From Acidobacteria bacterium AB60 (GTDB taxonomy: Bacteria; Acidobacteriota; Terriglobia; Terriglobales; Acidobacteriaceae), in contig VANK01000001.1 in the NCBI GenBank assembly GCA_008682415.1, forward strand, positions 806,001-870,000: a DNA stretch of 64,000 nt. The letters run 5' to 3'. The position numbers and the translations under genes were made by a program. Below the pieces are notes generated by a model. It was not told where the DNA came from and searched no databases. It saw only the letters and a program-made list of their open reading frames with translations. Shown piece by piece: positions 43,797 through 53,113 of this stretch (positions are counted from its first letter, which is position 1; every line of letters starts with the position of its first letter).

Positions 43797-44747
43797 CTAG
43801 TTTGCGGAGCTTCGCTGCTGGATGCGTTGTTCGAATGCCGTGAAGCTCCGCGCGCATGCGACCGAGAGGATCGCCAGGAGAAGACCACCGAGGACATCGA
43901 CGAGGTAGTGCCAGCCGGTCGTCAGGGTGGAGATAACGATCAATGCCGCAACCGCAGCCGCTGGGATGCGCAACGGCTTGATCGACCACAGGGACACGCA
44001 CGAGACGATGGCAAGCACGGTATGAAACGAGGGAAAGCAGACGATGCCGGATTCGTTGAGGTCCAACACGTGAACGCTCCCGGCACGCAAGGTTAAGAGG
44101 AGATCCTGACAACGGAGTTGGCTGGAACCAGGGGTGTATCCGTAGACCACCCAGGGGCCGATGGCTGGTACCCAGCGAAACAGGACTGCGCCCATGAGAG
44201 TGGCGCAGGCGGTGGCGATGATCAGCTCCTTCACTGCCCGGAAGCGGTAACGGACCGCAGGCAAGAGCACCGCCAGCACCATGAGTGGGAACAGCGCCTG
44301 GTAGCTCAGGGCAAAGAAGGCTCTGATCCAGGGATGGAGGGCCATACCCTGAACCAGCGTGGAGACATTGAAGCCGAACGATTGATCGATCTGCGCCAGC
44401 GCGTGGTCTTTCAGCGGAATGTGAGAGCGCGCTACCAGGTACATGGGAAATTTCAGGAGAAGGCTAAGCACGCACGACCAGAGCACGAGAAGACAGCTCT
44501 GCAGCAGACGCCAGAGCCTGGCCCAAGCGCAGTAAGCACAGGCGATCCCAAGGGCGCCACAGAAGGTATAGAGATCTGAAAGTGAGGCGGGCATCCGGTA
44601 GCCAAAGCTCGTGAGCGCAGCCGTGGCTGAGGCAAGAAGCGCAGCCGTTAAGGCGGCCATCGTAAGATGAAAGACCCCGTTTCGCGCTGCTGGGTCCAAA
44701 GAGGCTTGAGCAGCAAGAGAACGCACCGGCGCATTGATTGTTGCCAT
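43797..44747 (-). CDS. PAP2-superfamily membrane protein
   Basis: Integral membrane protein of 316 residues with about six helices and the late PAP2 motifs CFPSFHT (motif C2 type) and GWHYLVDVLGG (motif C3 with the catalytic histidine and aspartate). This layout, with motif C1 poorly kept, fits the PAP2_3 branch that includes inositolphosphorylceramide synthase-like enzymes, so a phospholipid headgroup transfer or lipid phosphatase role at the outer face of the inner membrane is likely. Downstream lies the convergent GH3 gene; upstream, on the same strand, the GH78 gene. No functional link between them is apparent. Confidence 0.85.
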   Translation of the reverse strand: MATINAPVRSLAAQASLDPAARNGVFHLTMAALTAALLASATAALTSFGYRMPASLSDLYTFCGALGIACAYCAWARLWRLLQSCLLVLWSCVLSLLLKFPMYLVARSHIPLKDHALAQIDQSFGFNVSTLVQGMALHPWIRAFFALSYQALFPLMVLAVLLPAVRYRFRAVKELIIATACATLMGAVLFRWVPAIGPWVVYGYTPGSSQLRCQDLLLTLRAGSVHVLDLNESGIVCFPSFHTVLAIVSCVSLWSIKPLRIPAAAVAALIVISTLTTGWHYLVDVLGGLLLAILSVACARSFTAFEQRIQQRSSAN

Positions 44748-44790
44748 AAGCTAATTTTCCAGGGACTGCGGAGCTGGCAGCAGACTCTGC

Positions 44791-47700
44791 TTACAACTCG
44801 ACCTTGAATGTATAGGAGCCTGACACCAGTTTATAGCCGGCCTGACCCTCGCGAACAGCGGGCTGCACATTACTATTGGCACCCAGAGGAGCTTCATTGA
44901 GCTTCCACTTCGCAGCGCCCGCAGGGGTCAGCTCAAGCCAGCCGGTTGCGTTTGCGGGAATAGCGACCTCCCATGTGGCAGTGTTTCCGGAGATGTTCCA
45001 GGCGGAACGGATTGTTCCGTACGGTGAGGGGTAGGTGAAAGCAACGGATCCCAGGCGCTTATCAAAGACTGGGTGAAGGACTACGGTGTGAAAACCCGCG
45101 TCCGTTGAGGTTGCGTCAATTCCTGCGGCGTAACGGTAGATCCAGTCGGCTACTGCGCCGTAGGCGTAGTGGTTATAGGAGTTCATGCTGGGATCAGACT
45201 TCATCTGGTCTCCGTTCCAGCGTTCCCAAGTCGTTGTGGCTCCGTGCTGCACCAGGTATCCCCAGGATGGGTACTCTGTGTTTAGCAAGAGCTGATAGGC
45301 AAGGCTGGCGTATCCGGCCTTTGTGAGTTCCTCGAGCAGATACGGCGTTCCGAGAAATCCGGTCGCAAGCAGACCGTGGTTGGCTTCGATTTTGCCGGCC
45401 AGTTTCTGCGCCGCAGCAGAACGAAGCGATTCCGGGAGCAGGTTCATGTGCAGTGCGAGAACGTAGCCGGTCTGCGTATCGCCGGTGACGCTTTCCGTCG
45501 GCTTGTTCCGCTCTCCGAACGGCGAGGGGGTTCTATCAGCGCCGGCGACGAACCCGTCGTCGTGCACAAACTTCTGTTGAAATGCGGAGCGGATCTTCTC
45601 GAAGAGACCCCGGTAGAGCTGCTCATCTGATGTACGGCCTGTGGCGTGCGCCATCTGCTGAAGCAGGCTCACATCGTAGGCCCACTCTGCGGTGGCGATG
45701 AGTGTCTGGTCGGTCTTGCCTTCAGGCGCGAGCCAGTCTCCAAACGGAATCCCCTGCTTGTTTTGCCAAAGGCCATCGGGATTTGCATCCTGAATCGCAG
45801 AAACGTACTTCGTCATCGCGTTCCAGTTTTGCTCGATGATGCGGCTGTCGCCGGTTTGCAGCCACGAGGTCCAGGGGATGATCACGCCCGCGTCGCTCCA
45901 CCCCGCTCCCCACCCCGCGTTCTCCTGAACGGTCCCCGGAGCATAGATGCCGTAGAACGCAGTGCCCGCCTGCGTGCCCCGCATGTCCGCACTGAACTTT
46001 CTGGAGAAGGCCGCGAGATCCATGTTGTAGCTGGCTGTCCTCCAGAACACCTGCGCGTCGGCCATCCAGCCAAGGCGCTCGTCGCGTTGAGGGCAGTCCG
46101 TGGGCAGGCCGACAAAATTCGACCGCTGGCCCCACAGGATGTTGTTCCAAAGCTGGTTGATGAGTTTGCTGCCGGTTGTAAGTTGCGCGGCGAAGGGAGC
46201 CTCGGTGTGCATCACCAGAGCGGTGAGAGCGTCGCTGGCGGGCGGCTGGGGCAAGCCGGTGATCTCGGCATAGCGGAAGCCATGAAAGGTGAACTGAGGC
46301 GTGAAGGTTTCCACTCCGTTGCCAGAGAGGACAAAGGTGTCCGTCGCTTTTGCGGTCCGCAGATTTTCCGTGTAAAGCGTGCCGTCGTCGTTGAGGATTT
46401 CGGCGAATCGCACGCGGACGGAAGTGCCTTTGGGACCGGAGACACGGAGGCGCTCTACGCCCGCCAAGTTCTGTCCGAAGTCGAAGATGTAGATTCCGGG
46501 TTTTGGCTGGCTCATGGATTTGGCGGGCACCTGACGTTCGATCCGGATCGGCTGGAAGTCTTGAGCTTGGATCACGACAGGCCTTGGTTCGATCGAGATG
46601 GCCGATGGCCATCCTGCCTGCTTCGCTAAGGGCGACGTCCACGAGCCCTGGAAGGAAATGGGATGAGTTCCGTCCTGGACTTCCCCGTCATACAGCTCAG
46701 CACTCAGGATCCCCGATTCATTGGCTTCCCAACTGGAATCTGTCGTGATCCATTCGACACTTCCATCCGTGTGTTCGAGACGAAGTTGAGCGCGCAGGGC
46801 GGGCGGAGTATCTCCGTAGTTGTTCGGCTGCTGGAACCACTCCAAGGGGGTCGAATACCATCCCGGCGCCAGCAGGGCTCCGATTACATTGGCATCCTTC
46901 GCGAGCAACGAGGTGACATCGTAGGTCTGATAGGTGACCCGCTCGCGATAGTCAGTCCATCCCGGGGCGAGCACGTCCTCACCGACACGCTTGCCGTTGA
47001 GGAATATCTCATAGGCGCCCAGGGCGGTCGCGTACAGGCGTGCCAACCTGACCGGCGCACTCACCGCAAAGGAGTGACGAAGCGCCTTCACTGAATCGGG
47101 TACCCAAGGATGGCCGAGCGGTTTGGCGTCCGGTCCGGGGGTTTGCTTCCACTCTTCCGCGGCATTCCAGTTCGTGTCGTTGAATCCCGGCTGCTCCCAT
47201 CCCCGCGCCGGGGAATACGCGCACTTCCAACCAGGCTGGCTCGCAAACGTCGCGGTCGACCCGTCCGCGTACTCCACATAGAGCGTGGATATCATGGGCG
47301 GCGCCTCGTTCTTCGTTGCGGTGTAGCGCACGGTTTCGATCGCCAGCGTATTTGAGCCGCTTTTCAGATCGGATGTGACGTCGGCCCGAACGAACTTCTT
47401 CCATGGCATCTGGCGCCAGGCGGGGAACGGGTTTGCCTTCAGAACCTGCTTTCCGTTGATCCAGGCGGAGACGGAGTCCTGGCCGGTTGCGTTGAGGGTG
47501 GCATGGCTAACTGGCTTTTCGAGAGCAACGGTGGCACGGTATGCGATGTGAGACTCGGCGCCTGGCGCCGTCACCCGCGCTTCGGGCTCGGAACTCTGGA
47601 TCCAGGCCGCGGGCGCGCGACGTACCGCAGCCTCCTCTTTTGTTTCGAATCCAATCCACGCTGCCTTCCAGTTGTTCTGGTTCAGGAGGCCTGTTTCAAA

Positions 47701-48111
47701 CCAACTGCTGGCGGTGGAGTAAGGCTTTCCGTCAGCACCCCAGAGCCTGATCGACCAAAAATAGCGTGTGAAGGGCTTAAGAGCTGGCCCGGCATAGCGC
47801 ACGTTCAATGATTCGGCGGACTGCACCCGGCCACTGGACCAAATGTCTGCCCGATGTTCGAGCATGTCGCGCGAGCTAGCCACGGCCAGTTCGTACGCGG
47901 TCTGGTGGGCTCCTTGAGCACTGTCAAACAATTGCCACGAGAATGCCGGGGCAAGATCATCGATACCCAGGGGAAGCTCAAGGTTGTCGACTTCGAGGTT
48001 CACAGGGCCGGGTTGCGCCATCGCCTGCGCAGAACAGGGGATCGAGGCAATTCCGACAGCCAAAAGGCTTGCTCCTAACAATCCAACCCATCTGCCTGAT
48101 TGACCACTCAT
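44791..48111 (-). CDS. Exported alpha-L-rhamnosidase, GH78
   Basis: Removes terminal alpha-L-rhamnose from pectic rhamnogalacturonan, flavonoid glycosides or similar. The 1106-residue product starts with a signal peptide (WVGLLGASLLAVGIASIPCSAQ). It carries the GH78 domains in order: an Ig-like N-terminal domain (FSWQLFDSAQGAHQTAYELAVA), the jelly-roll domain with LNGKRVGEDVLAPGWTDYRE, the (alpha/alpha)6 catalytic barrel with LPTDCPQRDERLGWMADAQVF holding the catalytic acidic residues, and a C-terminal beta-sandwich (TVVLHPVFDKRLGSVAFTYPS). The ATG at 48111 has GGGAGAGGG upstream and was preferred over a start at 48183. A candidate promoter lies just upstream. Confidence 0.95.
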   Translation of the reverse strand: MSGQSGRWVGLLGASLLAVGIASIPCSAQAMAQPGPVNLEVDNLELPLGIDDLAPAFSWQLFDSAQGAHQTAYELAVASSRDMLEHRADIWSSGRVQSAESLNVRYAGPALKPFTRYFWSIRLWGADGKPYSTASSWFETGLLNQNNWKAAWIGFETKEEAAVRRAPAAWIQSSEPEARVTAPGAESHIAYRATVALEKPVSHATLNATGQDSVSAWINGKQVLKANPFPAWRQMPWKKFVRADVTSDLKSGSNTLAIETVRYTATKNEAPPMISTLYVEYADGSTATFASQPGWKCAYSPARGWEQPGFNDTNWNAAEEWKQTPGPDAKPLGHPWVPDSVKALRHSFAVSAPVRLARLYATALGAYEIFLNGKRVGEDVLAPGWTDYRERVTYQTYDVTSLLAKDANVIGALLAPGWYSTPLEWFQQPNNYGDTPPALRAQLRLEHTDGSVEWITTDSSWEANESGILSAELYDGEVQDGTHPISFQGSWTSPLAKQAGWPSAISIEPRPVVIQAQDFQPIRIERQVPAKSMSQPKPGIYIFDFGQNLAGVERLRVSGPKGTSVRVRFAEILNDDGTLYTENLRTAKATDTFVLSGNGVETFTPQFTFHGFRYAEITGLPQPPASDALTALVMHTEAPFAAQLTTGSKLINQLWNNILWGQRSNFVGLPTDCPQRDERLGWMADAQVFWRTASYNMDLAAFSRKFSADMRGTQAGTAFYGIYAPGTVQENAGWGAGWSDAGVIIPWTSWLQTGDSRIIEQNWNAMTKYVSAIQDANPDGLWQNKQGIPFGDWLAPEGKTDQTLIATAEWAYDVSLLQQMAHATGRTSDEQLYRGLFEKIRSAFQQKFVHDDGFVAGADRTPSPFGERNKPTESVTGDTQTGYVLALHMNLLPESLRSAAAQKLAGKIEANHGLLATGFLGTPYLLEELTKAGYASLAYQLLLNTEYPSWGYLVQHGATTTWERWNGDQMKSDPSMNSYNHYAYGAVADWIYRYAAGIDATSTDAGFHTVVLHPVFDKRLGSVAFTYPSPYGTIRSAWNISGNTATWEVAIPANATGWLELTPAGAAKWKLNEAPLGANSNVQPAVREGQAGYKLVSGSYTFKVEL

Positions 48112-48160
48112 AGCCCTCTCCCATACTCGAATCCCGTTTTTGGGAATTGTTTGCCCTTCG

Positions 48161-48190
48161 AAATTAGGGAATGCGACGTGCACCTGTCAA
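48161..48190 (-). promoter_or_regulatory. Candidate promoter for the GH78 gene
   Basis: On the minus strand a perfect TTGACA (48190-48185), 18 bases, then TAATTT (48166-48161, three of six). Transcription would begin near 48154, giving a leader of about 43 bases. Confidence 0.4.
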
Positions 48191-48249
48191 AGACTTTCCG
48201 AAGGAACGGTGAGTGAGTTTTGCATTGCCCCGCTCGATAGAATTCAGGA

Positions 48250-48876
48250 ATGGCTCTTCGCCTCTACGCCGCCACCACCAGCCAGGGGAAGCTGCGCGAC
48301 TTTCGCACCGCGGCTGCGAAATACGCGATCGATATTGACGCTCTTCCCGGCCTGGAGTCTATTCCCGCTCCTGAGGAGACCGGGACGACGTTTGCCGAAA
48401 ATGCACGGCTTAAGGCGGTCTACTACTCTGAATTCGCGCCAGACAAAATTGTGTTGGCTGATGACTCCGGACTGGAAGTCGATGCTCTCAATGGTCAGCC
48501 GGGGGTCCGGTCGGCGCGCTTCGCGGCCGACGCGGGCCTCAGGGACTCGCCCGACGCGGCTACGGACAACACCGACGTGTGGAACAACATCACGCTACTG
48601 CAGCGCATGGTCAGCGTGCCAGCGGACCAGCGTTCGGCCAGATACCGCTGTGTTCTGGTGGCGGCTCGGAACGGGCAGGTCATCGCGTCAGCAGATGGCT
48701 CGGTGGAGGGGGTAATCCTGGAAGCGCCACGGGGTACGGGTGGGTTCGGCTATGACCCGCTGTTTTACCTGCCCGACCTGGAGCAAACGATGGCGGAAAT
48801 CGATCTGGAGACCAAGCTTTCGCTGAGTCATCGCGGCCGGGCCTTTTGGTCGTTGCTGCCCAAGCTGGGCCTGTGA
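48250..48876 (+). CDS. rdgB: XTP/dITP pyrophosphatase (RdgB/HAM1)
   Basis: House-cleaning enzyme that hydrolyses non-canonical purine triphosphates (dITP, XTP) to monophosphates. The 208-residue protein has the family markers ATTSQGKL at the N-terminus (usually TxNxxK), TFAENARLKA, LADDSGLEVDALNGQPGVRSARF, the substrate pocket GFGYDPLF and the C-terminal LSHRGRA. The length is normal. It is divergent from the GH78 gene and precedes the sdh operon, from which it is separated by 268 bases with a separate promoter. Confidence 0.95.
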   Translation: MALRLYAATTSQGKLRDFRTAAAKYAIDIDALPGLESIPAPEETGTTFAENARLKAVYYSEFAPDKIVLADDSGLEVDALNGQPGVRSARFAADAGLRDSPDAATDNTDVWNNITLLQRMVSVPADQRSARYRCVLVAARNGQVIASADGSVEGVILEAPRGTGGFGYDPLFYLPDLEQTMAEIDLETKLSLSHRGRAFWSLLPKLGL

Positions 48877-48993
48877 CGAGAATGACCGACAGACTCATGC
48901 TGGAGCTTGGGCGCATTTTGAATCGTGCGACAAGATCTCCGCTGATGAGGAAGTGAGGCGATATTCCGGAAGAGTCGGGCCGGACTCTTTCAT

Positions 48994-49023
48994 CAAGTGC
49001 AACGGGCGAAGCCCTTGTGCTTG
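48994..49023. promoter_or_regulatory. Inverted repeat overlapping the sdh promoter
   Basis: CAAGTGCAACGGGC (48994-49007) pairs with GCCCTTGTGCTTG (49011-49023): 13 pairs with two wobble pairs and one bulged C, and a GAA loop. Its right end covers the first three bases of the sdh -35 box. It may be an operator, or a terminator for rdgB lacking a T-run. Confidence 0.45.
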
Positions 49024-49050
49024 ACGACACTTACGCGGTTTCCGAATAAT
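49021..49050 (+). promoter_or_regulatory. Sigma-70 promoter of the sdh operon
   Basis: TTGACG (49021-49026, five of six), 18-base spacer, AATAAT (49045-49050, five of six). Transcription would start near 49057, about 88 bases before sdhC. Confidence 0.65.
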
Positions 49051-49144
49051 GCAAAGGGTAACCTGCGTCCCACCTTCGTCTCTCAATCCGGAACGATCCG
49101 TTGCGCAGACCCGTCGCAACCAGCTCGAAGGAGCTCAAATCTTC

Positions 49145-49897
49145 ATGGCAACTGCCCAAAATCCTGCCGCCCCCAAATTGCGGGGCGGGGTCCAGCCGCT
49201 TCGCGCCGGCCAGAGGAGCTCGTTCCTCTGGAGAAGGCTGCACTCGCTGCTCGGCATCATTCCGATTGGCGCATTTCTGCTCGAGCACCTGATCTCCAAC
49301 TTCGAAGCGCTGAAGGGGCCGGTCGCTTACGCGCAGCAGGTGAAGTTCCTCAATTCCCTGCCGCTGGTGCGTGTGCTGGAGTGGACATTCATCTTCATCC
49401 CCATTCTCTATCACGGGCTTTACGGCCTTTACATCTGGCTCCGCGGAAAGTCGAATGTGGTCTATTACCCATACGCGGGTAACTGGCTGTATGTGGCGCA
49501 GCGCTGGACCGGCGGCATTGCCTTCGTTTACATCATCCAGCACGTGTTACGGCAGCGCTTCCTCGGAGCCGATCTACCCGACAACCCCGGCATGGCTTTT
49601 GCGAAAGTTCAGCATGAGCTCGCGAATCCGCTTTTGCTGGCGTTCTACGTTGTGGCGATGATCGCAGTCTGCTGGCACTTCGCGTACGGAATCTGGCTTT
49701 TTGCTGCCAAATGGGGCATTACGCCGGGTGAAACCGCGCGCCGGCGCTTCGGCTGGATCTGTCTGGTTTTCGGAGTGGCCCTGACGTTGTTCGGACTCGC
49801 GAGCATTTGGGCGTTTGTGGAGCCCAAATACCGGAACGCTCCGGATAACGTGCCCGTTACGCTCGTCGTGGCACCGATCACGGGTCAGTTGCATTGA
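49145..49897 (+). CDS. sdhC: Succinate dehydrogenase cytochrome b subunit (b558 type)
   Basis: Membrane anchor of succinate dehydrogenase (complex II), holding haem and the quinone site. The 250-residue protein has five hydrophobic helices with histidines placed to bind two haems (RRLHSLLGIIPIGAFLLEHL, PILYHGLYGLYIW, FVYIIQHVLRQRF, VCWHFAYGIW). This is the single-polypeptide, di-haem anchor found in Bacillus and similar lineages, so no separate sdhD is expected. The ATG at 49145 begins MATAQNPAAPKLRGG; AAGGAG lies eleven bases upstream. It opens the operon sdhC, AhpD-like gene, sdhA, sdhB. Confidence 0.93.
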   Translation: MATAQNPAAPKLRGGVQPLRAGQRSSFLWRRLHSLLGIIPIGAFLLEHLISNFEALKGPVAYAQQVKFLNSLPLVRVLEWTFIFIPILYHGLYGLYIWLRGKSNVVYYPYAGNWLYVAQRWTGGIAFVYIIQHVLRQRFLGADLPDNPGMAFAKVQHELANPLLLAFYVVAMIAVCWHFAYGIWLFAAKWGITPGETARRRFGWICLVFGVALTLFGLASIWAFVEPKYRNAPDNVPVTLVVAPITGQLH

Positions 49898-49909
49898 ACG
49901 AGGAGTTTC

Positions 49910-50425
49910 ATGTCGGACGAGTCGATAAATCCGCGAATTGACTACAAAACGTTTCAGGAGATCATGCCCGAATTCGCCACGAGCATGGCAGGCATCACGC
50001 GCGCGCTCAAGCAGTCGGGTCTTGAGCCAGAGCTGCGCGAGCTGGTGAAGATACGGGCGTCGCAGCTGAATGGATGCGCATTCTGCGTGCAGTTTCATCT
50101 GAATGATGCGCGGAAGCTCAGAATTCCGGCGGCCAAGCTCGACTTGCTCTCCACGTGGCGAGATGCGGGCATCTTCTCTGCGCGAGAATGCGCGGCGCTG
50201 GAATGGACAGAGCGCCTGACGCTCATTGCCGCGCACCATGTTGATGATGTTGCGTATGCATCGGTGCGCGAGCACTTTGCGGAGCGCGAGGTTGGATTTT
50301 TGACGGCGGCCATCGCCCAGATCAATGCCTGGAATCGGGTGGCGGCGCCGTTGCGCTTCAGCCCTCCGATTCCACAAGAGGGCACCGAGAATGCGTCGCG
50401 GGCTGCGACGATTTTGCAGAATTGA
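49910..50425 (+). CDS. AhpD-like / carboxymuconolactone decarboxylase family protein
   Basis: A 171-residue protein of the CMD/AhpD fold, with the redox pair CxxC and following histidine in NGCAFCVQFHLNDARK, and the usual ELVKIRASQL before it. Members with this motif act as peroxidase partners (AhpD) or as unknown thiol redox enzymes. The later region (EWTERLTLIAAHHVDD, IAQINAWNRVAAP) also follows the family. It lies 12 bases after sdhC and 39 before sdhA, all on one strand, so it is embedded in the succinate dehydrogenase operon. Protection of the enzyme against peroxide is a possible role, based only on position. Confidence 0.88.
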   Translation: MSDESINPRIDYKTFQEIMPEFATSMAGITRALKQSGLEPELRELVKIRASQLNGCAFCVQFHLNDARKLRIPAAKLDLLSTWRDAGIFSARECAALEWTERLTLIAAHHVDDVAYASVREHFAEREVGFLTAAIAQINAWNRVAAPLRFSPPIPQEGTENASRAATILQN

Positions 50426-50464
50426 CCGGGATCGAGTTGGCGTCCCCGAAAGGATCCGTAAGGA

Positions 50465-52243
50465 ATGGCATCACCAAGAATCATCGTGGTCGGCGGCGGA
50501 CTGGCCGGACTCGCGGCGGTCATCAAGATCGCTGAGGCCGGCGGCAGCGTCGACCTGTTCTCGATCGTCCCGGTCAAGCGTTCTCACTCGGTCTGCGCGC
50601 AGGGCGGTATCAATGCCGCCAAAAACCTGAAGGGCGAGGGCGACACCACCGCCCAGCACTTTGACGACACAGTTTATGGCGGTGATTTTCTAGCGAACCA
50701 GACGCCTGTGAAGGCAATGTGCGAGGCTGCTCCCGCGATCATCGATCTTCTCGATCGTATGGGCGTGCCGTTCAACCGCACGCCGGAGGGCCTTCTGGAC
50801 TTCCGCCGGTTCGGCGGAACGCTATATCACCGCACCGCGTTCGCCGGGGCAACCACTGGCCAGCAGCTTTTGTATGCACTGGACGAGCAAGTTCGCCGCT
50901 ACGAGTCGGAAGGCAAGGTCAGGAAGTATGAAGGTTGGGAGTTCCTCTCGGCCATCCTTGATGCGAAGGGGGTGGCTCGCGGGATCACCGCGATGGACCT
51001 GCGCACGATGGAGGTACGGGCGTTCCCAGCGGAGGCGATCATTCTGGCGACGGGCGGCATCGGAGCCATCTTTGGGAAGAGCACGAACTCCGTGGTGTGC
51101 ACCGGCTCGGCTCAGTCTGCCGTTTTCCAGCAAGGCGTGTACTACGCTAACGGGGAGTTCATCCAGGTACATCCGACGTCGATCCCGGGCGAAGATAAGC
51201 TGCGGCTGATGTCGGAGTCGGCTCGCGGCGAAGGGGGGCGTGTCTGGGTGCCGAAGACCCCAGGAGACAAGCGCCCCGTGAAGCAAATTCCGGAGTCGGA
51301 GCGCTGGTACTTCCTGGAAGAGTGGTATCCGAAGTACGGAAATCTTGTTCCACGCGATGTGGCCACCCGCGCGATTCACAAGGTGGTCTACGAACACGGC
51401 CTGGGAATCGATGGACAGCCGATGGTCTATCTCGACCTGACCCACATCGATCGCGAGACCCTTAACCGCAAGCTCGAGGGCATTCTGGAGATCTACGAGA
51501 AGTTCGTCGGCGAAGACCCGCGGGATGTGCCGATGAAGATCTTCCCTGGCATGCACTACACGATGGGTGGGATGTGGGTCGACAACAACCAGATGACAAA
51601 TATCCCAGGGATCTTCGGCGCGGGCGAATGCGAGTATCAGTATCACGGTGCGAATCGGCTGGGTGCGAACTCGCTGGTCAGCTGCATTCACGGGGGGTTT
51701 GTTGCGGGGCCCATCGCGCTTAAGTACGCCAAGAACCTGCCTGGCGCCGAAGGCGACGGGGGCGCGGCTGCGGAAGTAACGCGACAGAACGAGATCAACA
51801 AGGCGCTGATCAATAATCAGGGCAACGAAAACCCCTTCCGCCTGTGGCGCGAACTTGGTCAAACGATGACGGAGCACGCTACGGTGATCCGTTACAACAA
51901 GGGCCTGAAGGAAGCAGACGCAAAGATTGTGGAGTTGATGGAGAGGTACGACAAGGTCAACCTCAGCGACAAGAGCCAATGGGCTAATACCAGCTTTGCG
52001 TTCGCGCGCCAGTTGAAGAATATGCTGGAACTTTCGAGGGTGGTTGTGCAGGGGGCGCTGCTGCGCGATGAATCGCGCGGCGCGCACTATAAGCCAGACT
52101 TTCCGGATCGCAACGACGAGAGATTCCTCAAGACGACTAAGGCGAGCTTCACGGGCGCTGTTGAGGGTCCGCGTTTCGAGTTTGAAGAAGTGGACACGCA
52201 GTGGATCAAGCCTCGGCCGCGACGGTACGACGCCGCGAAGTGA
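50465..52243 (+). CDS. sdhA: Succinate dehydrogenase flavoprotein subunit
   Basis: Oxidises succinate to fumarate with covalently bound FAD at the cytoplasmic face. In 592 residues there is an FAD-binding IIVVGGGLAGLAA at the N-terminus, the flavinylation histidine in KRSHSVCAQGGINAA, the second FAD motif ILATGGIGAIFGKSTNS and the active-site stretch QVHPTSIPGEDKL. Further marks are ESARGEGGRVWV, MKIFPGMHYTMGGM and HGANRLGANSLVSCIHGG. The layout is that of the Bacillus-like enzymes paired with a single di-haem anchor. AAGGA precedes the ATG. Confidence 0.97.
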   Translation: MASPRIIVVGGGLAGLAAVIKIAEAGGSVDLFSIVPVKRSHSVCAQGGINAAKNLKGEGDTTAQHFDDTVYGGDFLANQTPVKAMCEAAPAIIDLLDRMGVPFNRTPEGLLDFRRFGGTLYHRTAFAGATTGQQLLYALDEQVRRYESEGKVRKYEGWEFLSAILDAKGVARGITAMDLRTMEVRAFPAEAIILATGGIGAIFGKSTNSVVCTGSAQSAVFQQGVYYANGEFIQVHPTSIPGEDKLRLMSESARGEGGRVWVPKTPGDKRPVKQIPESERWYFLEEWYPKYGNLVPRDVATRAIHKVVYEHGLGIDGQPMVYLDLTHIDRETLNRKLEGILEIYEKFVGEDPRDVPMKIFPGMHYTMGGMWVDNNQMTNIPGIFGAGECEYQYHGANRLGANSLVSCIHGGFVAGPIALKYAKNLPGAEGDGGAAAEVTRQNEINKALINNQGNENPFRLWRELGQTMTEHATVIRYNKGLKEADAKIVELMERYDKVNLSDKSQWANTSFAFARQLKNMLELSRVVVQGALLRDESRGAHYKPDFPDRNDERFLKTTKASFTGAVEGPRFEFEEVDTQWIKPRPRRYDAAK

Positions 52244-52295
52244 TTCTGGGTGTGCGCGTCTGGTGGCAAACGGCTCGAGAAAACTGAAAGGTATC

Positions 52296-53045
52296 ATGGC
52301 AAACAAAACGGTTCAATTCGAAATCAAGCGTCAGGCCGGCCCTGACGCGCCCGCGGTCTGGGAGAAGTTCGAGCTGGAATGGCGTCCGGGTATGAACGTT
52401 ATCTCCTCGATGATGGAGATAGCCACAAATCCTGTGACTGCCGATGGCCGCGCGACCACGCCTATCACGTACGACTCCAACTGCCTGGAGGAGATCTGCG
52501 GCTCCTGCGCGATGCTGATCAACGGCAAAGCGCGCATGGCCTGCTCGGCGCTCGTGGATAATCTCGAACAGCCGATCAAGGTTGAACCGCTGAGCAAGTT
52601 CCCTCTGGTCCGCGATCTCTCGGTCGACCGATCTGTCCTGTTCCAGAACCTCAAGGCAGTCAAGGCATGGGTTCCGGTTGATGGCACCTACGATCTGGGC
52701 TCGGGTCCGCGCATGTTCCCGCAGGAACAAGAGGTTCGCTACCCGCTCTCGAACTGCATCTCCTGCACGTGCTGCATGGAGGTCTGTCCGCAGTTCAATG
52801 AGTCCACCGGGTTTGTGGGGGCGGCCACCATCGCTCAGGTAAAGCTCTTCAACATGCACCCGACAGGCAAAGTTCTAGCGGAGGAACGGCTGCGGGCGCT
52901 CTCCGGCGACGGGGGAGTTCAGGAATGCGGATACGCCCAGAATTGCGTCGAGGTATGTCCTAAAAGCATTCCGCTTACGGACGCGATTTCAGATGTGGGC
53001 CGCGACGTCCTCGTTCAGAAGGCGAAAGACATGCTGCGGGGCTAA
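52296..53045 (+). CDS. sdhB: Succinate dehydrogenase iron-sulfur subunit
   Basis: Carries electrons from the flavin to the quinone site through three iron-sulfur clusters. The 249-residue protein has the 2Fe-2S cysteines in SNCLEEICGSCAMLINGKARMAC, the 4Fe-4S set CISCTCCMEVCP and the final CGYAQNCVEVCPKSIPL. The second set has an extra cysteine (CTCCM) beyond the usual CxxCxxxCP pattern. The ATG at 52296 is preceded by AAAGG. A strong hairpin follows the gene and ends the operon. Confidence 0.96.
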   Translation: MANKTVQFEIKRQAGPDAPAVWEKFELEWRPGMNVISSMMEIATNPVTADGRATTPITYDSNCLEEICGSCAMLINGKARMACSALVDNLEQPIKVEPLSKFPLVRDLSVDRSVLFQNLKAVKAWVPVDGTYDLGSGPRMFPQEQEVRYPLSNCISCTCCMEVCPQFNESTGFVGAATIAQVKLFNMHPTGKVLAEERLRALSGDGGVQECGYAQNCVEVCPKSIPLTDAISDVGRDVLVQKAKDMLRG

Positions 53046-53071
53046 GGACCAGCGATCGACCAGAACGACAG

Positions 53072-53093
53072 AAGGCCCGGGCGACCGGGCCTT
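53072..53093. terminator. Bidirectional terminator between sdhB and GH127
   Basis: AAGGCCCGG (53072-53080), loop GCGA, CCGGGCCTT (53085-53093): a perfect 9-bp stem followed by T on the plus strand and preceded by A pairs, suiting termination of both convergent genes. Confidence 0.8.
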
Positions 53094-53113
53094 TCGTCAC
53101 TCTACGAGGGAAG

